A stretch of DNA of 64,000 bases, from assembly GCA_028826165.1 (NCBI GenBank), contig JAPDFW010000013.1, forward strand, positions 1 through 64,000, given 5' to 3'. The translations under genes and the position numbers were made by a program. Source of the DNA: Anaeramoeba ignava (taxonomy: Eukaryota; Metamonada; Anaeramoebidae). The notes under the pieces are model-generated. The model did not search any database. It saw only the letters and a list, made by a program, of their open reading frames with translations, and was not told where the DNA came from. Below are positions 1-12,020 of the stretch, piece by piece (the stretch's first letter is position 1; the number at the start of each line of letters is the position of its first letter).

Positions 1-957
1 ATTTATTTTCAAAAATTTATTTCATAATTTTATTTTCAAAATCTATTTCAAAATTTATTTAAAATTTATTTAAAAATTTATTTCAAATTTATTTAAAAAT
101 TTATTTAAAAATTTATTTATTTAATTCAAAATTTGTTTCAAATCTATTTCAAAATTTATTTCCAAAATTTATTTTAAAAAAATTTATTTAAAAATTTATT
201 TCAAAATTTATTTAAAAATTTATTTCAAAATTTATTTAAAAATTTATTTAAAATTTATTTTAAAATTTATCAAAATTTGATTTCAAAAATTTATTTCAAA
301 ATTTATTTAAAAATTTATTTCAAAATTTATTAAAAATTTATTTCAAAATTTATTTAAAATTTATTTCAAATTTATTTCAAATTTATTTCAAAATTGTTTT
401 AAAATTTATTAAAAATTGTTTCAAAAATTTAATTTAAAAATTTATTTAAAAAATTTATTTAAAATTTATTTCAAAATTTATTTCAAAATTTATTTAAAAA
501 TTTATTTATTTCAAAATTTATTTTAAAATTTAATTCAAAAATTAAAATAGAAAAATTTATTTAAAAATTTATTTAAAAATTTATTTAAAAATTTATTTAA
601 AAATTTATTTTCAAAATTTATTTCAAAATTTATTTAAAAATTTATTTAAAATTCAAAATTTTAAAAATTTAATTAAAAATTTATTTCAAAATTTATTTCA
701 AAAATTTCAAATTTATTTAAAAAATTTATTTCAAAATTTATTTCAAAATTTATTTCAAAATTTATTTAAAAATTTATTTGAAAATTTATTTAAAAATTTA
801 TTTCAAAATTTATTTCAAAATTTATTTCAAAATTTATTTCAAAATTTATTTCAAAATTTATTTAAAAATTTATTTAAAAATTTATTTAAAAATTTATTTC
901 AAAATTTATTTCAAAATTTATTTAAAAATTTAATTCAAAATTTCTTTAAAAATTTAA
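1..957. repeat. AT-rich tandem repeat, ~11-12 bp unit
   Basis: The stretch is almost entirely imperfect copies of AAAATTTATTTC / AAAAATTTATTT. The unit varies between 11 and 12 bases, with occasional TT or A insertions. No reading frame or RNA gene is visible. It ends about 90 bases before the start codon of the WD40 gene. The left boundary lies outside the window. Confidence 0.95.
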
Positions 958-1049
958 TAGAAAATTTCTCTTTTTTTTTCTTTTAAAAATAAAATAATTT
1001 TTTTCATTTTTCATTTTTTCATTTTTTTCATTTCTTTTTATAAATAAAA

Positions 1050-2535
1050 ATGACAAATAATGAAATGATATTAAGCAGTTCAAAAGAAGAAATTATAATA
1101 TGGGAATATCAAACAGGAACAAACATAAAAAAATACAAATCAAGTGGAAGTTTTAAATGTGGATTTACAGACAAACAAATCTACAGTATTCAATCAGAGA
1201 AAACGAACAAAATAACGGTTTGGAATATTGCAAATAATAAACCATTATTCACGAGTAATTTAGCAGAACAAGCAACAAGCCTAACGATTCCAGATCAAGC
1301 AAAAGAATACTGTTTAATTGGAGGAGAAAGCGGGAATATTTATATTTATCACATTTCAACAGGAAGACTTTTGGCGCGATTCAAGCTTCATATCCGAAAA
1401 ATAACACAAATAAAAAGCGCAAAATTCCCAAATGCTTATATTATTATAACAACAGGAGAAGAAGGCTCAATATGCTGTTGGAGCTTAGTAGAGATGATCT
1501 CACTAAGCACTTCAATCATGCAAGAATCAAATTCGGAAATTCAATCACTGATTAAACCTTTAAGAAAATGGACACAACACACACTCCCAGTCTCAGATAT
1601 TTATATAAGCCCCAACGGCAGAATTTACTCGGCTTCTCTTGATAGAACTTCAAAGATCTTTGATATTTATACAGGCGATATGCTCGCATCAATTATTTTC
1701 CCTTCTTATTTAAACAGGATCCTCGTTGACAATAACGAAAGGTTTTTGTATGTAGCCTCAGGAAAAGGCGATGTTTGTCAGGTCAGTTTGTGCGATGATC
1801 TTCAGCTTGGAAATAAAGATATCACTCACTCAAAAATTACAAACTCAACGTTTATTAAAAACTCTTCTGTTGGTCCACAATCACTTACTTTTTTGGATTC
1901 TTCAACAAAACAAATTTTCTCAGGTCATAAAACTTCCGTTTCCGCTATGAATTGTATCCTTGATGGATCCGTTTTAATCACAGGTGATCTCGAAGGAAAT
2001 GTCAAAATTTGGGACACATTCACAAAACAATGTCTTAATACTTTCCAAAAACATAATTCGCAAGTCAATGAAATTTTTCTTAGTCAATTTTGTCCAGAAA
2101 AGAAATTAATGCAGAACTTAATACTATATCTCAAACAAAAGCCAATTCGGGTAATTTCGCTCCTATTAAACCATTTAAAAAACATAACCAATACGAGCAA
2201 GATGTAAAAGGAATGATCCCAATGTTTTTGCCAAATCAAATTTCTTGCAAAATTGATAATGTCATCAAAAATCAAAACTCCCAAAATCAAATTCATCTAA
2301 TTGAACAGTCTTATCAAGAGCTTCTTCATTTTAAAAATTAAGATCAGAAATCAAAGAATCCAAACCACAAGCCCAAAATGATTCCCAAGTTTCAGAAAAT
2401 CTTTCTAATGATGATATAGAGGAAATGAAACAAAAAATACTTCGTTTGGAAGATGAAAATAAAAGATGGAAAACATTAAATAATACTCTATATCAGAAAC
2501 TTTTATCTTTAGAACATTCATCTAAAAATGATTAG
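1050..2535 (+). CDS. IPI3: WD40 protein, IPI3/WDR18-like (Rix1 complex), frame changes twice
   Basis: IPI3/WDR18 works in the nucleolar Rix1/PELP1-type complex for pre-60S ribosome maturation. The first frame (1050-2207) encodes WD40 blades. The segments RKWTQHTLPVSDIY, SASLDRTSKIFD and DGSVLITGDLEGNVKIWD resemble WDR18 segments in the same order. Homology then moves to a second frame from about 2084 (NFAPIKPFKKH, matching the loop after the last blade) and to a third from 2341. The third frame encodes a coiled-coil end (LEDENKRWKTLNN) like the WDR18 C-terminus and stops at 2533-2535. Both shifts go the same way. They could be missing homopolymer bases or very short introns: GT-AG pairs at 2064-2083 and 2308-2342 would restore frame, but the first would remove the well-matching VNEIFL. 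The family call rests on segment order and the C-terminal helix. Exon structure is uncertain. Confidence 0.68.
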
Positions 2536-2645
2536 AAATTTTCTTGAAATTTTATATTTTTCATAGATTTTATTCAAAAAGAAATAATAATAAAATTCAT
2601 TCTAAAAATCATCTTTTAATTTTTTTGATTGATATTTTTTAATTT

Positions 2646-3935
2646 TTAAATGAAATAAGTTTCAAGTTCATCAACTTCCCAATTATTAAAAGAACCAGCT
2701 AAATAACTTTTAGCTTCATTTGTATTCCATTCAATTCCATTGGGAGGATTATAACTTTCACCCAAATTTGACCAACCAGATTTTAAGTGATGATCTAAAG
2801 CAAGATCAGGATTTATGCCTCCAAAAGTTGAACCATTAAAGAAATAATTATAAAAAATAGCATATTCTCTTTTGTAGCGTTTAATTGTAAATTTTTCCGG
2901 TTTTCTATCTCCTTTATCATTTCTTAATGAAAAAATAAATGCATTTGGATCAATAATCCATCCAGAATAATATTTTCTATTTTTTTCATTCCATTTTGAT
3001 TTATCAATTGTCCATCCAACTTGACTAAATCCTCCAAAAATAAATTTATCTTTTGTTTTGATAATAACTAATGTTTTTCCTTTATCATCAACTTTTGAAT
3101 GCCATTTTTGAGATGAAAATCCATCTCTTTTTGCTGAAAATCCTTTCTTCATATTGGAAAAGAATTCATCATCATTTATCCATTCTTTTAATTTCTTAAC
3201 ATATTCAACATCTTTAATAATTTCGGAATTTTTGAAATTAAATCTTGTTTTGAAAATGAATGAATTTTCTTTTTCTTTTTCTTTTTCAATAAATTGATTT
3301 AATCTTTTTTCATTTTGTTGAAGGTCTTGGAATTCAGTTAATTTTTGTGAAATTTGAATTGGAATTAATTCTTCTTTCAAAATATCTTCGAGTTCTTTAT
3401 CGGAGAAATCAATAAATCTGATTTTTTGAATAATATTTGAAATTTGATCTTGGATTTGTTCTTTTTCTTTTTTTTCAAGTTTTTGATTTTCTTTTTCTTG
3501 ATTAATGTTTGATTTATATTTTCCCCATTTTATTATTGATTGAAAAAGTTCAAATTCATTTATTAAAATATTATTATTTGATAATATTGAATTTAAATGA
3601 TTTTCTTCAAGTTCAAGAAAAAATGAAGTTTTAATAAATTCATTAAAATTTTCTAAAAGAAATTGATAAGAATAATCTATTAATTTAGTTAAGTTCATTG
3701 CTTCAGATAGTTTAAGAATATCAACAATAGTTTCAAATTGTAAATTATTTTTGATAAAATTTGAAGAAGTTTCAATTAATTCATCAATTAAATATTTTGA
3801 TGAAAAAATTAAAATTTGAATTGCATTTTCTAAATTAATTTCAATTTTTCCTGAATAAAAATAATTCAAAATTGAAGATAGAATTGAACTTGAAACATCT
3901 TTTAGAATTAATTTATTCTCTTGATATTCTTTCAT
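2646..3935 (-). CDS. BTB-BACK-TLDc protein, copy 1, BTB 5' half decayed
   Basis: The 429-residue open frame begins inside the BTB domain, continues through the BACK-like helical region (to ~170) and a Lys/Glu-rich linker, and ends in a complete TLDc domain (~265-429; motifs KKGFSAKRDGFSS, GKTLVIIKT, FIFGGF, AFIFSLRND, SYLAGS). TLDc domains occur in OXR1/TBC1D24 proteins and in LRK-like BTB adaptors. Copy 2 shows the missing N-terminus. The matching DNA survives upstream, with an ancestral start codon at about 4100, but it carries a ~19-base deletion plus single-base indels at 3936-4100. The BTB fold is therefore incomplete. Translation from the ATG at 3935 would give a TLDc protein with half a BTB. 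It is tandem with copy 2 and shares its flanking spacer. It may be a pseudogene. Confidence 0.72.
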   Translation of the reverse strand: MKEYQENKLILKDVSSSILSSILNYFYSGKIEINLENAIQILIFSSKYLIDELIETSSNFIKNNLQFETIVDILKLSEAMNLTKLIDYSYQFLLENFNEFIKTSFFLELEENHLNSILSNNNILINEFELFQSIIKWGKYKSNINQEKENQKLEKKEKEQIQDQISNIIQKIRFIDFSDKELEDILKEELIPIQISQKLTEFQDLQQNEKRLNQFIEKEKEKENSFIFKTRFNFKNSEIIKDVEYVKKLKEWINDDEFFSNMKKGFSAKRDGFSSQKWHSKVDDKGKTLVIIKTKDKFIFGGFSQVGWTIDKSKWNEKNRKYYSGWIIDPNAFIFSLRNDKGDRKPEKFTIKRYKREYAIFYNYFFNGSTFGGINPDLALDHHLKSGWSNLGESYNPPNGIEWNTNEAKSYLAGSFNNWEVDELETYFI

Positions 3936-4100
3936 TTTAGAATTAAAAGTTTAAAATATTGATTTATGAGTTTTAAAATGAAATTTTATTTTGTTCACAA
4001 ATTATTTCAAAATCAAAATAACTTTCTTTTTCTTTTTCTTTTTGATTTTGATTTTGAAATAAATTTTTGAAGTTTTTCTAAATTTAAATAAGTTTCCATT
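3936..4100 (-). pseudogene. Decayed 5' end of BTB-TLDc copy 1
   Basis: This DNA aligns with the first ~75 codons of copy 2 (6190-6414), including the start codon remnant at 4098-4100 and the HKS region. About 19 bases are missing near 3955 and 11 near 4065, and there are further homopolymer changes. No single frame links it to the downstream gene. Confidence 0.75.
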
Positions 4101-4139
4101 TCAAAATTTGAAATGAAAAATGAACTTTCTTTTGAAATT

Positions 4140-4927
4140 TTTCATTTAAATTTTTATTTTTAAATAAATTTTTAAATTATTTATTTAAAAATAATATAAA
4201 ATTATTTCCATTTTATTTAAAAAATGAAAAATGAAATCAAGAATATTAAATAATTCAATTTCAAATTAATTCTATCTTATATATTTATTAATATTTATTT
4301 ATTTAAAATAATATAAATTTATTCCCAATGATTTAATAAAATTAATAAAATATTTTAATTAATTTATTTCAAAAATAAAATAATTCAATTTCAAATTAAT
4401 TCTATTTTTATATTTTATTAATATTTTATTTAAAATAATATAAAATTATTCCCAATATTTTAATAAAATTAATTTTTAATTAATTTATTTCAAAATGAAA
4501 TCAAGAATATTAAAAAATTCAATTTCAAATTAATTCTATTTTTATATATTTTATTAATATTTCTTTATTTAAAATAATATAAATTATTCCCAATAATTTA
4601 ATAAAATTAAAAAGAAAGTTGAAATATTTTGATAAAGAAAAAAATTCAATTTTAATAATTTTGAACAATAAATTTTAATTAAATTGATTTATTTTTATAT
4701 TTTAATTAATGAATTTAAATTTAATTATTATTAATTTCTATTTTTAATTTTTATTTTTGTTTATTATTTTTTTCATTTTGTTAATTAAATTTTTAATAAT
4801 ATTTTTAAATTAATTCGAAATTATTTAAAATTAAAATTGTTTCTTATTTATTAATTTGAAGAATTTAATTTGATTGAAAATAAAATAAAATTGAATTGAA
4901 TTTTGAAAAAAATGGAAAAAAAAGATT
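4140..4927. repeat. Spacer with ~140-bp satellite units between TLDc copies 1 and 2
   Basis: About three degenerate copies of a ~140-base unit carry the recognisable core TTATTCCCAATAATTTAATA (near 4320, 4446 and 4590). A single-copy AT-rich stretch to the stop codon of copy 2 follows. The same layout recurs at 6420-7182 and 47160-48026. No gene is visible. Confidence 0.8.
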
Positions 4928-6414
4928 TTAAATAAAATAAGTTTCAAGTTCATCAACTTCCCATGAATCATAAGAACCAGCTAAATAACTTTTAGCTTCA
5001 TTTGTATTCCATTCAATTCTATTAGGTAGATAATAACTATATCCCAAATTTGAATAGCCAGATTTTAAATGATGATCTAAAGCAAGATCAGGATAAACCC
5101 GAATCCCAAAAAATGGACCATTGTAGAGATAATCATAATAAATTGCATTTTTAGGATGTTTAATGATAATTTTTTCCGGTTTTCTATGACTTTTATCATT
5201 TCTTAATGAAAAAATAAATGCATTTGGATCAATAATAGATCCAAAATAATATTTTCTATTTTCTTCATTCCATTTTGATTTATCAGTTGTCCATCCAACT
5301 TGACTAAATCCTCCAAAAATAAAATTATCTTTTGTTTTGATAATAACTAATGTTTTTCCTTTATTATCAACTTTTAAATGCCAATTTTGAGATGAAAATC
5401 CATCTCTTTTTGCTGAAAATCCTTTTTTCATTTTGGAAAAGAATTCATTATCATTTATCCATTCTTTTAATTTCTTAACATATTCAACATCTTTAATAAT
5501 TTCGGAAGAAATTAAACCCAATTTTGTTTTGAAAATTAATGAATTTTCTTTTTCATTTTCAATAAATTGATTTAATCTTTTTTCATTTTGTTGATCATTT
5601 CGAAGAATTTGGAAATAAATTAATTTTTGTGAAATTTGAATTGGAATTAATTCTTCTTTCAAAATATCTTCGAGTTCTTTATCGGAGAAATCAATAAATC
5701 TGATTTTTGAATAATATTTGAAATTTGATCTTGGATTTGTTCTTTTTCTTTTTTTTCAAGTTTTTGGTTTTCTTTTTCTTGATTAATGTTTGATTTATAT
5801 TTTCCCCATTTTATTATTGTTTGAAAAAGTTCAAATTCATTTATTAAAATATTATTATTTGATAATATTGAATTTAAATGATTTTCTTCAAGTTCAAGAA
5901 AAAATGAAGTTTTAATAAATTCATTAAAATTTTCTAAAAGAAATTGATAAGAATAATCTATTAATTTAGTTAAGTTCATTGCTTCAGATAGTTTAAGAAT
6001 ATCAACAATAGTTTCAAATTGTAAATTATTTTTGATAAAATTTGAAGAAGTTTCAATTAATTCATCAATTAAATATTTTGATGAAAAAATTAAAATTTGA
6101 ATTGCATTTTCTAAATTAATTTCAATTTTTCCTGAATAAAAATAATTCAAAATTGAAGATAGAATTGAACTTGAAACATCTTTTAGAATTAATTTATTCT
6201 CTTGATATTCTTTAATTTTTGAATTAAAAAGAGATTTAAAATATTCACTTCTTGATGAAAGAATTGATTTATGAGTTTTAAATGAAATTTTATTTTGTTC
6301 ACAAATTATTTCAAAATCAAAATAACTTTCTTTTTCTTTTTCATTTTGATTTTGATTTTGAAATAAATTTTTTAAATCATTTGAAAGTTTTTCTAAATTT
6401 AAATAAGTTTCCAT
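4928..6414 (-). CDS. BTB-BACK-TLDc protein, copy 2, one-base frameshift
   Basis: The 5' part (5659-6414) encodes a complete BTB domain (DFEIICEQ, THKSILSSRSEYFKSLF) and BACK region. The 3' part (4928-5662) encodes the linker and a full TLDc domain. The frames separate at a T-run, 5704-5708, which has five Ts where copy 1 has six (3422-3427). One missing base explains the break completely and would rejoin a ~490-residue protein. Upstream and downstream protein sequence is over 80% identical to copy 1, with no other disabling change seen. This looks like a very recent lesion or a sequencing error. Predicted role: cytosolic BTB adaptor, by family only; substrate unknown. Confidence 0.8.
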
Positions 6415-6419
6415 TTTAT

Positions 6420-7182
6420 TTAAAAATTTGAAATGAAAAAAATGAAAAAAATGAAAAAAATGAAATCAAGAATATTAAATAATTCAATTTAAAATTAATT
6501 CTATCTTTATATATTTTATTAATATTTCTTTATTTAAAATAATATAAATTTATTCCCAATAATTTAATGAAATTAATAAAATCTTTTAATTAATTTATTT
6601 CAAAAATGAAATCAAGAATATTAAATAATTCAATTTCAAATTAATTTTATTTTATATATTTTATTAATATTTCTTTATTTAAAATAATATAAAATTATTC
6701 CCAATAATTTAATGAAATTAATAAAATATTTTAATTAATTTATTTCAAAAATGAAATCAAGAATATTAAATAATTCAATTTCAAATTAATTCTATCTTAT
6801 ACATTTATTAATATTTCTTTATTTAAAATAATATAAATTTATTCCCAATAATTTAATAAATTTGAAAAGAAAGTTGAAATATTTTGATAAAGAAAAAAAT
6901 TCAATTTTAATAATTTTGAAAAATAAATTTTAATTAAATTGTTTTATTTTTATATTTTAATGAATGAATTTAAATTTAATTATTATTAATTTCTATTATT
7001 AATTTTTAATTTTGTTTATTATTTTGTTTATTTGTTAATTAAATTTTTAATAATATTTTTAAATTAATTCGAAATTATTTAAAATTAAAATTGTTTCTTA
7101 TTTGTTAATTTGAAGAATTTTATTTGATTGAAAATAAAATAAAATTGAATTGAATTTTGAAAAAAAATGAAAAAAAAAGTTT
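6420..7182. repeat. Spacer with ~144-bp satellite units between TLDc copies 2 and 3
   Basis: Three units of about 144 bases carry the TTCCCAATAATTT core (near 6551, 6696 and 6839). The 3' flank that follows is nearly identical to that of copy 2, showing that gene plus spacer was duplicated together. No gene is visible. Confidence 0.8.
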
Positions 7183-8859
7183 TTAAATAAAATAAGTTTC
7201 AAGTTCATCAACAACCCATGAATTATAAGAACCAGCTAAATAAATTTTAGCTTCATTTGTATTATAAGTAATTCCATTAGGTAGATTATAACTATGCCCA
7301 AAATTTGAATAACCAAGTTGTAAATTAGATTTCAAATATAAATCATGACCTCCTCCAAAAATTGGACCATATGTTATTCCAGACCAAATTGAATTTCCTT
7401 CTTTTCCTTGTTTAATTGTAAACTTTTCAGGATTTCTATCTCCTTTATCATTTCTTAATGAAAAAATAAATGCTTGAGATTCACTCTTAAATCCTCCAGT
7501 TGATTGAAATCCAATTTGAGTAAAACCTCCAAAAATAAAATTATCTTTTGTTTTGATAATAACTAATGTTTTTCCTTTATTATCACAAATTGAATGCCAA
7601 TTTTGAGATGAAAATCCATCTCTTTTTGCTGAAAATCCTTTTTTCATTTTAGAAAAAAAATCATTATCATTTATCCATTCTTGTAATTTCTTAACATATT
7701 CAATATCTTGAACAATTTCTGAATCTTCAAATGCTTTTCCCAATTCTTTCATTTGTTGTTCATATTCCAAATCTTTTTGATATTGATCTCGATATTTATC
7801 AAAAATAGGTTTCATTTCTTGATTCTCTTTTTCTTTCTTTTCAATTTCAATTTTTATTTGTTGATTTTCTTTTTCTTTGTTTTCAACCTCTTTCTTCCAT
7901 TTATCTTCAATTTTTTTCTTCCATTTCTCTTCAATTTTCTTGTTATTCTTTGCAATTTGTTTATATTTGTCTTGAATAACTTTGTTTTGAATATCAACTA
8001 AAAAATATTTTGGAAGAAAAATTTGAAATTGTTTTAATTTATCAAAATCTTGTTTTGAAATTGAATCTTTATCAAATAATGAAAAAAAAGAATGAAATAA
8101 TCTTTTCTTTTCAATTTCTTTTTCAATTTCTTTCTTTCCTTTTAATCTTTCATTTCTTTTTTCAATCCAATTATTTAAAAATTGAAAAAAATCAAATTGA
8201 AAAATTTCTTTTTTTTCTTGTTTAAATTGAATAAATTTGATAATTTCTTCTTTAGTTAAATTGAATAAATTCTCATTATTTTGAATTTGGGAAAAATTTT
8301 GATTTATTAATTCAAAACATTTTATTTCAATTTCATTTAAATTTAAATTTCGATTTTGGAATAAAAATTGGAAAAAATTTGAATAATTAATTGAATTTAA
8401 AATTTTTTTTTGAATAATTTCTTTCAATAAATTTAATTTAAAATAAATTGAAATTTCCAATAATTGAATAAGATTTTCTTGATTCTCAAAAGAAATATTC
8501 CCATAATAAATATAACTTAAAATTGATTCCATTTCTTTTTTATTAAATTGTTTTAAAAAAATTTTATCAATATCGTTGTGTTCTCTTAAAACCTTGTTAA
8601 AAAAAGGAGATCTTGAAGATAAAATTGATTTATGAACTTTAATTTCAAAAGGATTTGATTTATTCTCAACAAAAATTGAAAAATCTGTAAATGAATTTCC
8701 ATTTAAAAGGTTTGAATAATCTTTAATTAAATTTTTTGTTACTTTTTTTTCTAAATTTTTCATTTCATTTTCATTTTCATTTTGATTTGCATTTTCAATT
8801 TGGTTTTGATTTTGATTATTATTATTGTTATTGTTATTGTTATTGTTATTGTTATTCAT
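7183..8859 (-). CDS. BTB-BACK-coiled-coil-TLDc protein, intact
   Basis: This uninterrupted 558-residue protein has a polyasparagine/NQ-rich leader (2-35) and a BTB domain (~55-150; FTDFSIFV, VHKSILSSRSPFF). A BACK-like helical region (~155-300), a Lys/Glu coiled coil (~310-385) and a C-terminal TLDc domain (~390-558; KKGFSAKRDGFSS, FIFGGF, AFIFSLRND) follow. BTB-BACK proteins commonly dimerise and bridge CUL3 to substrates. TLDc domains in other families bind V-ATPase or act in oxidation resistance. Which applies here is unknown. It diverges clearly from copies 1 and 2 in BTB and linker but is close in TLDc. The start is chosen at the ATG before the Asn run; in-frame upstream sequence is AT-rich noise. 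Confidence 0.88.
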   Translation of the reverse strand: MNNNNNNNNNNNNNNQNQNQIENANQNENENEMKNLEKKVTKNLIKDYSNLLNGNSFTDFSIFVENKSNPFEIKVHKSILSSRSPFFNKVLREHNDIDKIFLKQFNKKEMESILSYIYYGNISFENQENLIQLLEISIYFKLNLLKEIIQKKILNSINYSNFFQFLFQNRNLNLNEIEIKCFELINQNFSQIQNNENLFNLTKEEIIKFIQFKQEKKEIFQFDFFQFLNNWIEKRNERLKGKKEIEKEIEKKRLFHSFFSLFDKDSISKQDFDKLKQFQIFLPKYFLVDIQNKVIQDKYKQIAKNNKKIEEKWKKKIEDKWKKEVENKEKENQQIKIEIEKKEKENQEMKPIFDKYRDQYQKDLEYEQQMKELGKAFEDSEIVQDIEYVKKLQEWINDNDFFSKMKKGFSAKRDGFSSQNWHSICDNKGKTLVIIKTKDNFIFGGFTQIGFQSTGGFKSESQAFIFSLRNDKGDRNPEKFTIKQGKEGNSIWSGITYGPIFGGGHDLYLKSNLQLGYSNFGHSYNLPNGITYNTNEAKIYLAGSYNSWVVDELETYFI

Positions 8860-8957
8860 TTTGTTTTTTGTTGTTTAAAAAAGAAAAAAATGGAAATTGG
8901 AATTTGAAAAAAAAAATATTTTTTTTGTTTTTTTTTTTGGAAATTAAATTTATATAA

Positions 8958-10060
8958 AAAATGAGAATAGATTTAAATTAATAATTAATTTAATTTTCTT
9001 TTTAATTTATTATTTTAAATTAATTTATTAATTAATACTAAATTAAATTTATTCTTATTTTTTATATTTATATGTTAAATATTTTTAAATAATAAAATAT
9101 TTAAATCTAAAACAATAAATTATTATTTTAATAATAAAATTAAATATTAAATTATATTTTTAAATTAATTTATTAATTAAATATTAAATTAAACCTATTC
9201 TTATTTTTATATTTATATGCTAAATATTTAAATAATAAAATATTTAAATATAAAACAATAAATTATTATTCTAATAATAAAATTAAATATTAAATTATAT
9301 TTTTAAATTAATTTATTAATTAAATATTAAATTAAATCTATTCCCATTTTTATATTTATATGTTAAATATTGAAATAATAAAATATTTAAATCTAAAACA
9401 ATAAATTATTATTTTAACATAAAATTAAATATTAAATTATATTTTCAAATTAATTTATTAATTAAATATTAAATTAAATCTATTCCCATTTTTATATTTT
9501 TATGTTAAATATTTAAATAATAAAATATTTAAATCTAAATCAATAAATTATTATTTTAATAATAGAATTAAATATTAAATTATATTTTTAAATTAATTTA
9601 TTAATTAATATTAAATTAAATCTATTCCCATTTTATATTTTATATGTTAAATATTTAAATAATAAAATATTTAAATCTAAAACAATAAATTATTATTTTA
9701 AACATAAAATTAAATATTAAATTATATTTTTAAATTATTTTATAAATTAATATTAAATTAAATCTATTCTTATTTTTATATTTATATGTTAAATATTTAA
9801 ATAATAAAATATTTAAATCTAAAACATTAAATTATTATTTTAAACATAAAATTAAATATTAAATTATTATTTTAAATTAATTTATTAATTAATATTAAAT
9901 TAAATCTATTCTTATTTTTTATATTTATATGTTAAATATTGAAATAATAAAATATTTAAATCTAAAACAATAAATTAATATTTTAATAATAAAATTAAAT
10001 ATTAAATTATATTTTTAAATTAATTTATTAATTAAATATTAAATTAAACCTATTCTTATT
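8958..10060. repeat. Satellite, ~143-bp unit, about 7 copies
   Basis: Seven units are marked by TATGTTAAATATT at about 9071, 9218, 9360, 9502, 9646, 9787 and 9929. Each also contains an AATAAAATATTTAAATCTAAA segment. It lies just upstream of the 5' end of the 7183-8859 gene. A related array (49440-51690) lies upstream of the TLDc gene at 48027-49075. No coding sequence. Confidence 0.88.
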
Positions 10061-10316
10061 TTTCTTAAAAAATTGAAGAGAAAAATTGAAAAAAAAAACA
10101 AAATTAAAAAATTAAAAAAATTTCAATTCCTAAATTTAAATTAATTTCCAAATAAATTATAAATTGATTGTTTAATTAAAAATGGAGAATTTTTTAAAGA
10201 GAAAAAAAAAAGAAAAAAGTTTAAAAGAGAAAAAATTTTTAATTCATTTTTTTTAATTCATTTTTTTTTTAATTAATTTTTTTTGTTTGTTAATTAATTT
10301 TGTTTGTTAAAATAAA

Positions 10317-11983
10317 ATGGAAGCAGAGTATTGGGATATTGAAATGAAAGAAACACAAACACAAGCAAAAGAAACAAAAACAAAAAAAGCATTATTAGCA
10401 TCATTAAATCCAAGTTTTTCAACAATAAAAATAGAGAAAAATGAGATCAAAATAGGAAGAGGTTCAAGTTGTGATTTTATTATAAATGATCCACATATAA
10501 GTGACATACATTGTATTATTTCCAAAAATAATTCAAGTGGTGCTTATTATGTTAAGGATTTAAGTACAAATGGAACATTTATTCAATCTGAAAAAATTGG
10601 AAAAAATAATTCAAGAATAATTAATCATGGTGATGAATTAGTTTTATTTTATGGCAATTCTCGAAAACAAAATGATTCAAATAGTATTATTTCTTATATC
10701 TTTGTTGAACCTTCTCAGCAATCACCAAAATTTGACTTTATGTATATTTATCAATCAAATATATATAAAATATTTAAAAATATTCAAAAATATTCAAAAA
10801 TATTTAAAAATCAAATATTCAAAAATATTCAATTCAAAAATATATAAATCAAAAATATTCAAAAATATTCAATTCAAAAATATTCAATTTAAAAATATTT
10901 AAAAATATTCAATTTAAAAATATTCAATTTAAAAATATTCAATTTAAAAATATTCAAAAATATTTTATATATTTAAAAATATTTTTTTTATCAAAGAACT
11001 GAAATGGAAGAAGATGAAATTGGAAAATTATACTCATGCCAAAAAAAACTTGGAGAAGGTTGCTTTGGAACTGTTTATTCAGGAATAAGAAAATCAGATG
11101 GATTTCCATGCGCTTTAAAAGTAATTTCCAAAGAAAAAGCAAATCAACAAGGAGCAATGGATACAATTTTAGATGAAGTTTACATTCTTCAATCAATAAA
11201 TCATCATAATATTGTATCAGTTTATGATGTTTTTGATTCTGAAAATTATGTAGTTTTAGTTCTTGAACTTGTAACTGGAGGAGAACTTTTGGATTTGATA
11301 GCAAAATCAACTTTGAATGAAGAAGAAGCACTTTTTCTTTTTTACCAAATCTTAACTGCAATTAGTTATCTTCATAAAAATGGAATTGCTCATCGTGATT
11401 TGAAACCGGAAAATATCCTCTTGAAAAAAGATTCAACTCCTCACATCAAAATAACTGATTTTGGAATATCAAAAGTAGTCAATGAACAAAAATTAATGAA
11501 AACCATTTGTGGAACTCCTTTGTATTTAGCACCTGAAATGTTGATTTATCCTGACCAAGGATATACATTTGCTGTTGATATGTGGTCAGCAGGAATAATT
11601 CTCTATCAACTGTATTTTCAGGAAATTAAACAAAAATGATTTATTATTGAATTTTTAATTGATTTTTTTTTGTTCCACTTTTTTTGTTCCACTTTTTTTT
11701 TGAAATTAGTTTAACTGGTGTTACTCCTTTTAATTTCTCTTTTTTTCCAAATACTCCTTTTGAAATTCAATCTTTTTATTCAAAAATTGATTTTGATTCA
11801 AATAGTTTACCTAAAATTTCAGATTCTGCAAAGGATTTAGTTAGAAATCTTCTTAAAGTTAATCCAAATCAAAGATTAACTGCAGATCAAGCTTTGAATC
11901 ATCCTTGGATTAAATCAAATCGAGAAAAATTAGAATCATTAAATAGTTCAAAACCAAGCAAAAAACCAACAATTAAAATTTAA
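10317..11983 (+). CDS. FHA-domain protein kinase, CHK2/RAD53/DUN1 type (3 exons)
   Basis: Exons are 10317-10741, 10997-11611 and 11710-11983, joined in frame by GT-AG introns of 255 and 98 bases (437 residues). The FHA domain (~30-120) has GRGSSCDF, the S..H motif and STNGTF, the phosphothreonine-binding signature. The kinase domain has a Gly loop (LGEGCFGTV), an ALK lysine (~183), HRDLKPEN (~274), DFG (~296), a [10 protein letters not shown] activation end and a C-lobe restored by the second splice (LYQL|LTGVTPF). N-terminal FHA followed by a CaMK-fold kinase defines DNA-damage checkpoint effectors. A pure CaMK-like role cannot be excluded. The first intron consists of AAAATATTCAATTT repeats. 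After HPWI the tail is short, with no SQ/TQ cluster seen in the N-terminus. Confidence 0.88.
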
Positions 11984-12020
11984 TTTCATTTTTTTTTTTA
12001 ATTTCAATTTTACTTTATTT

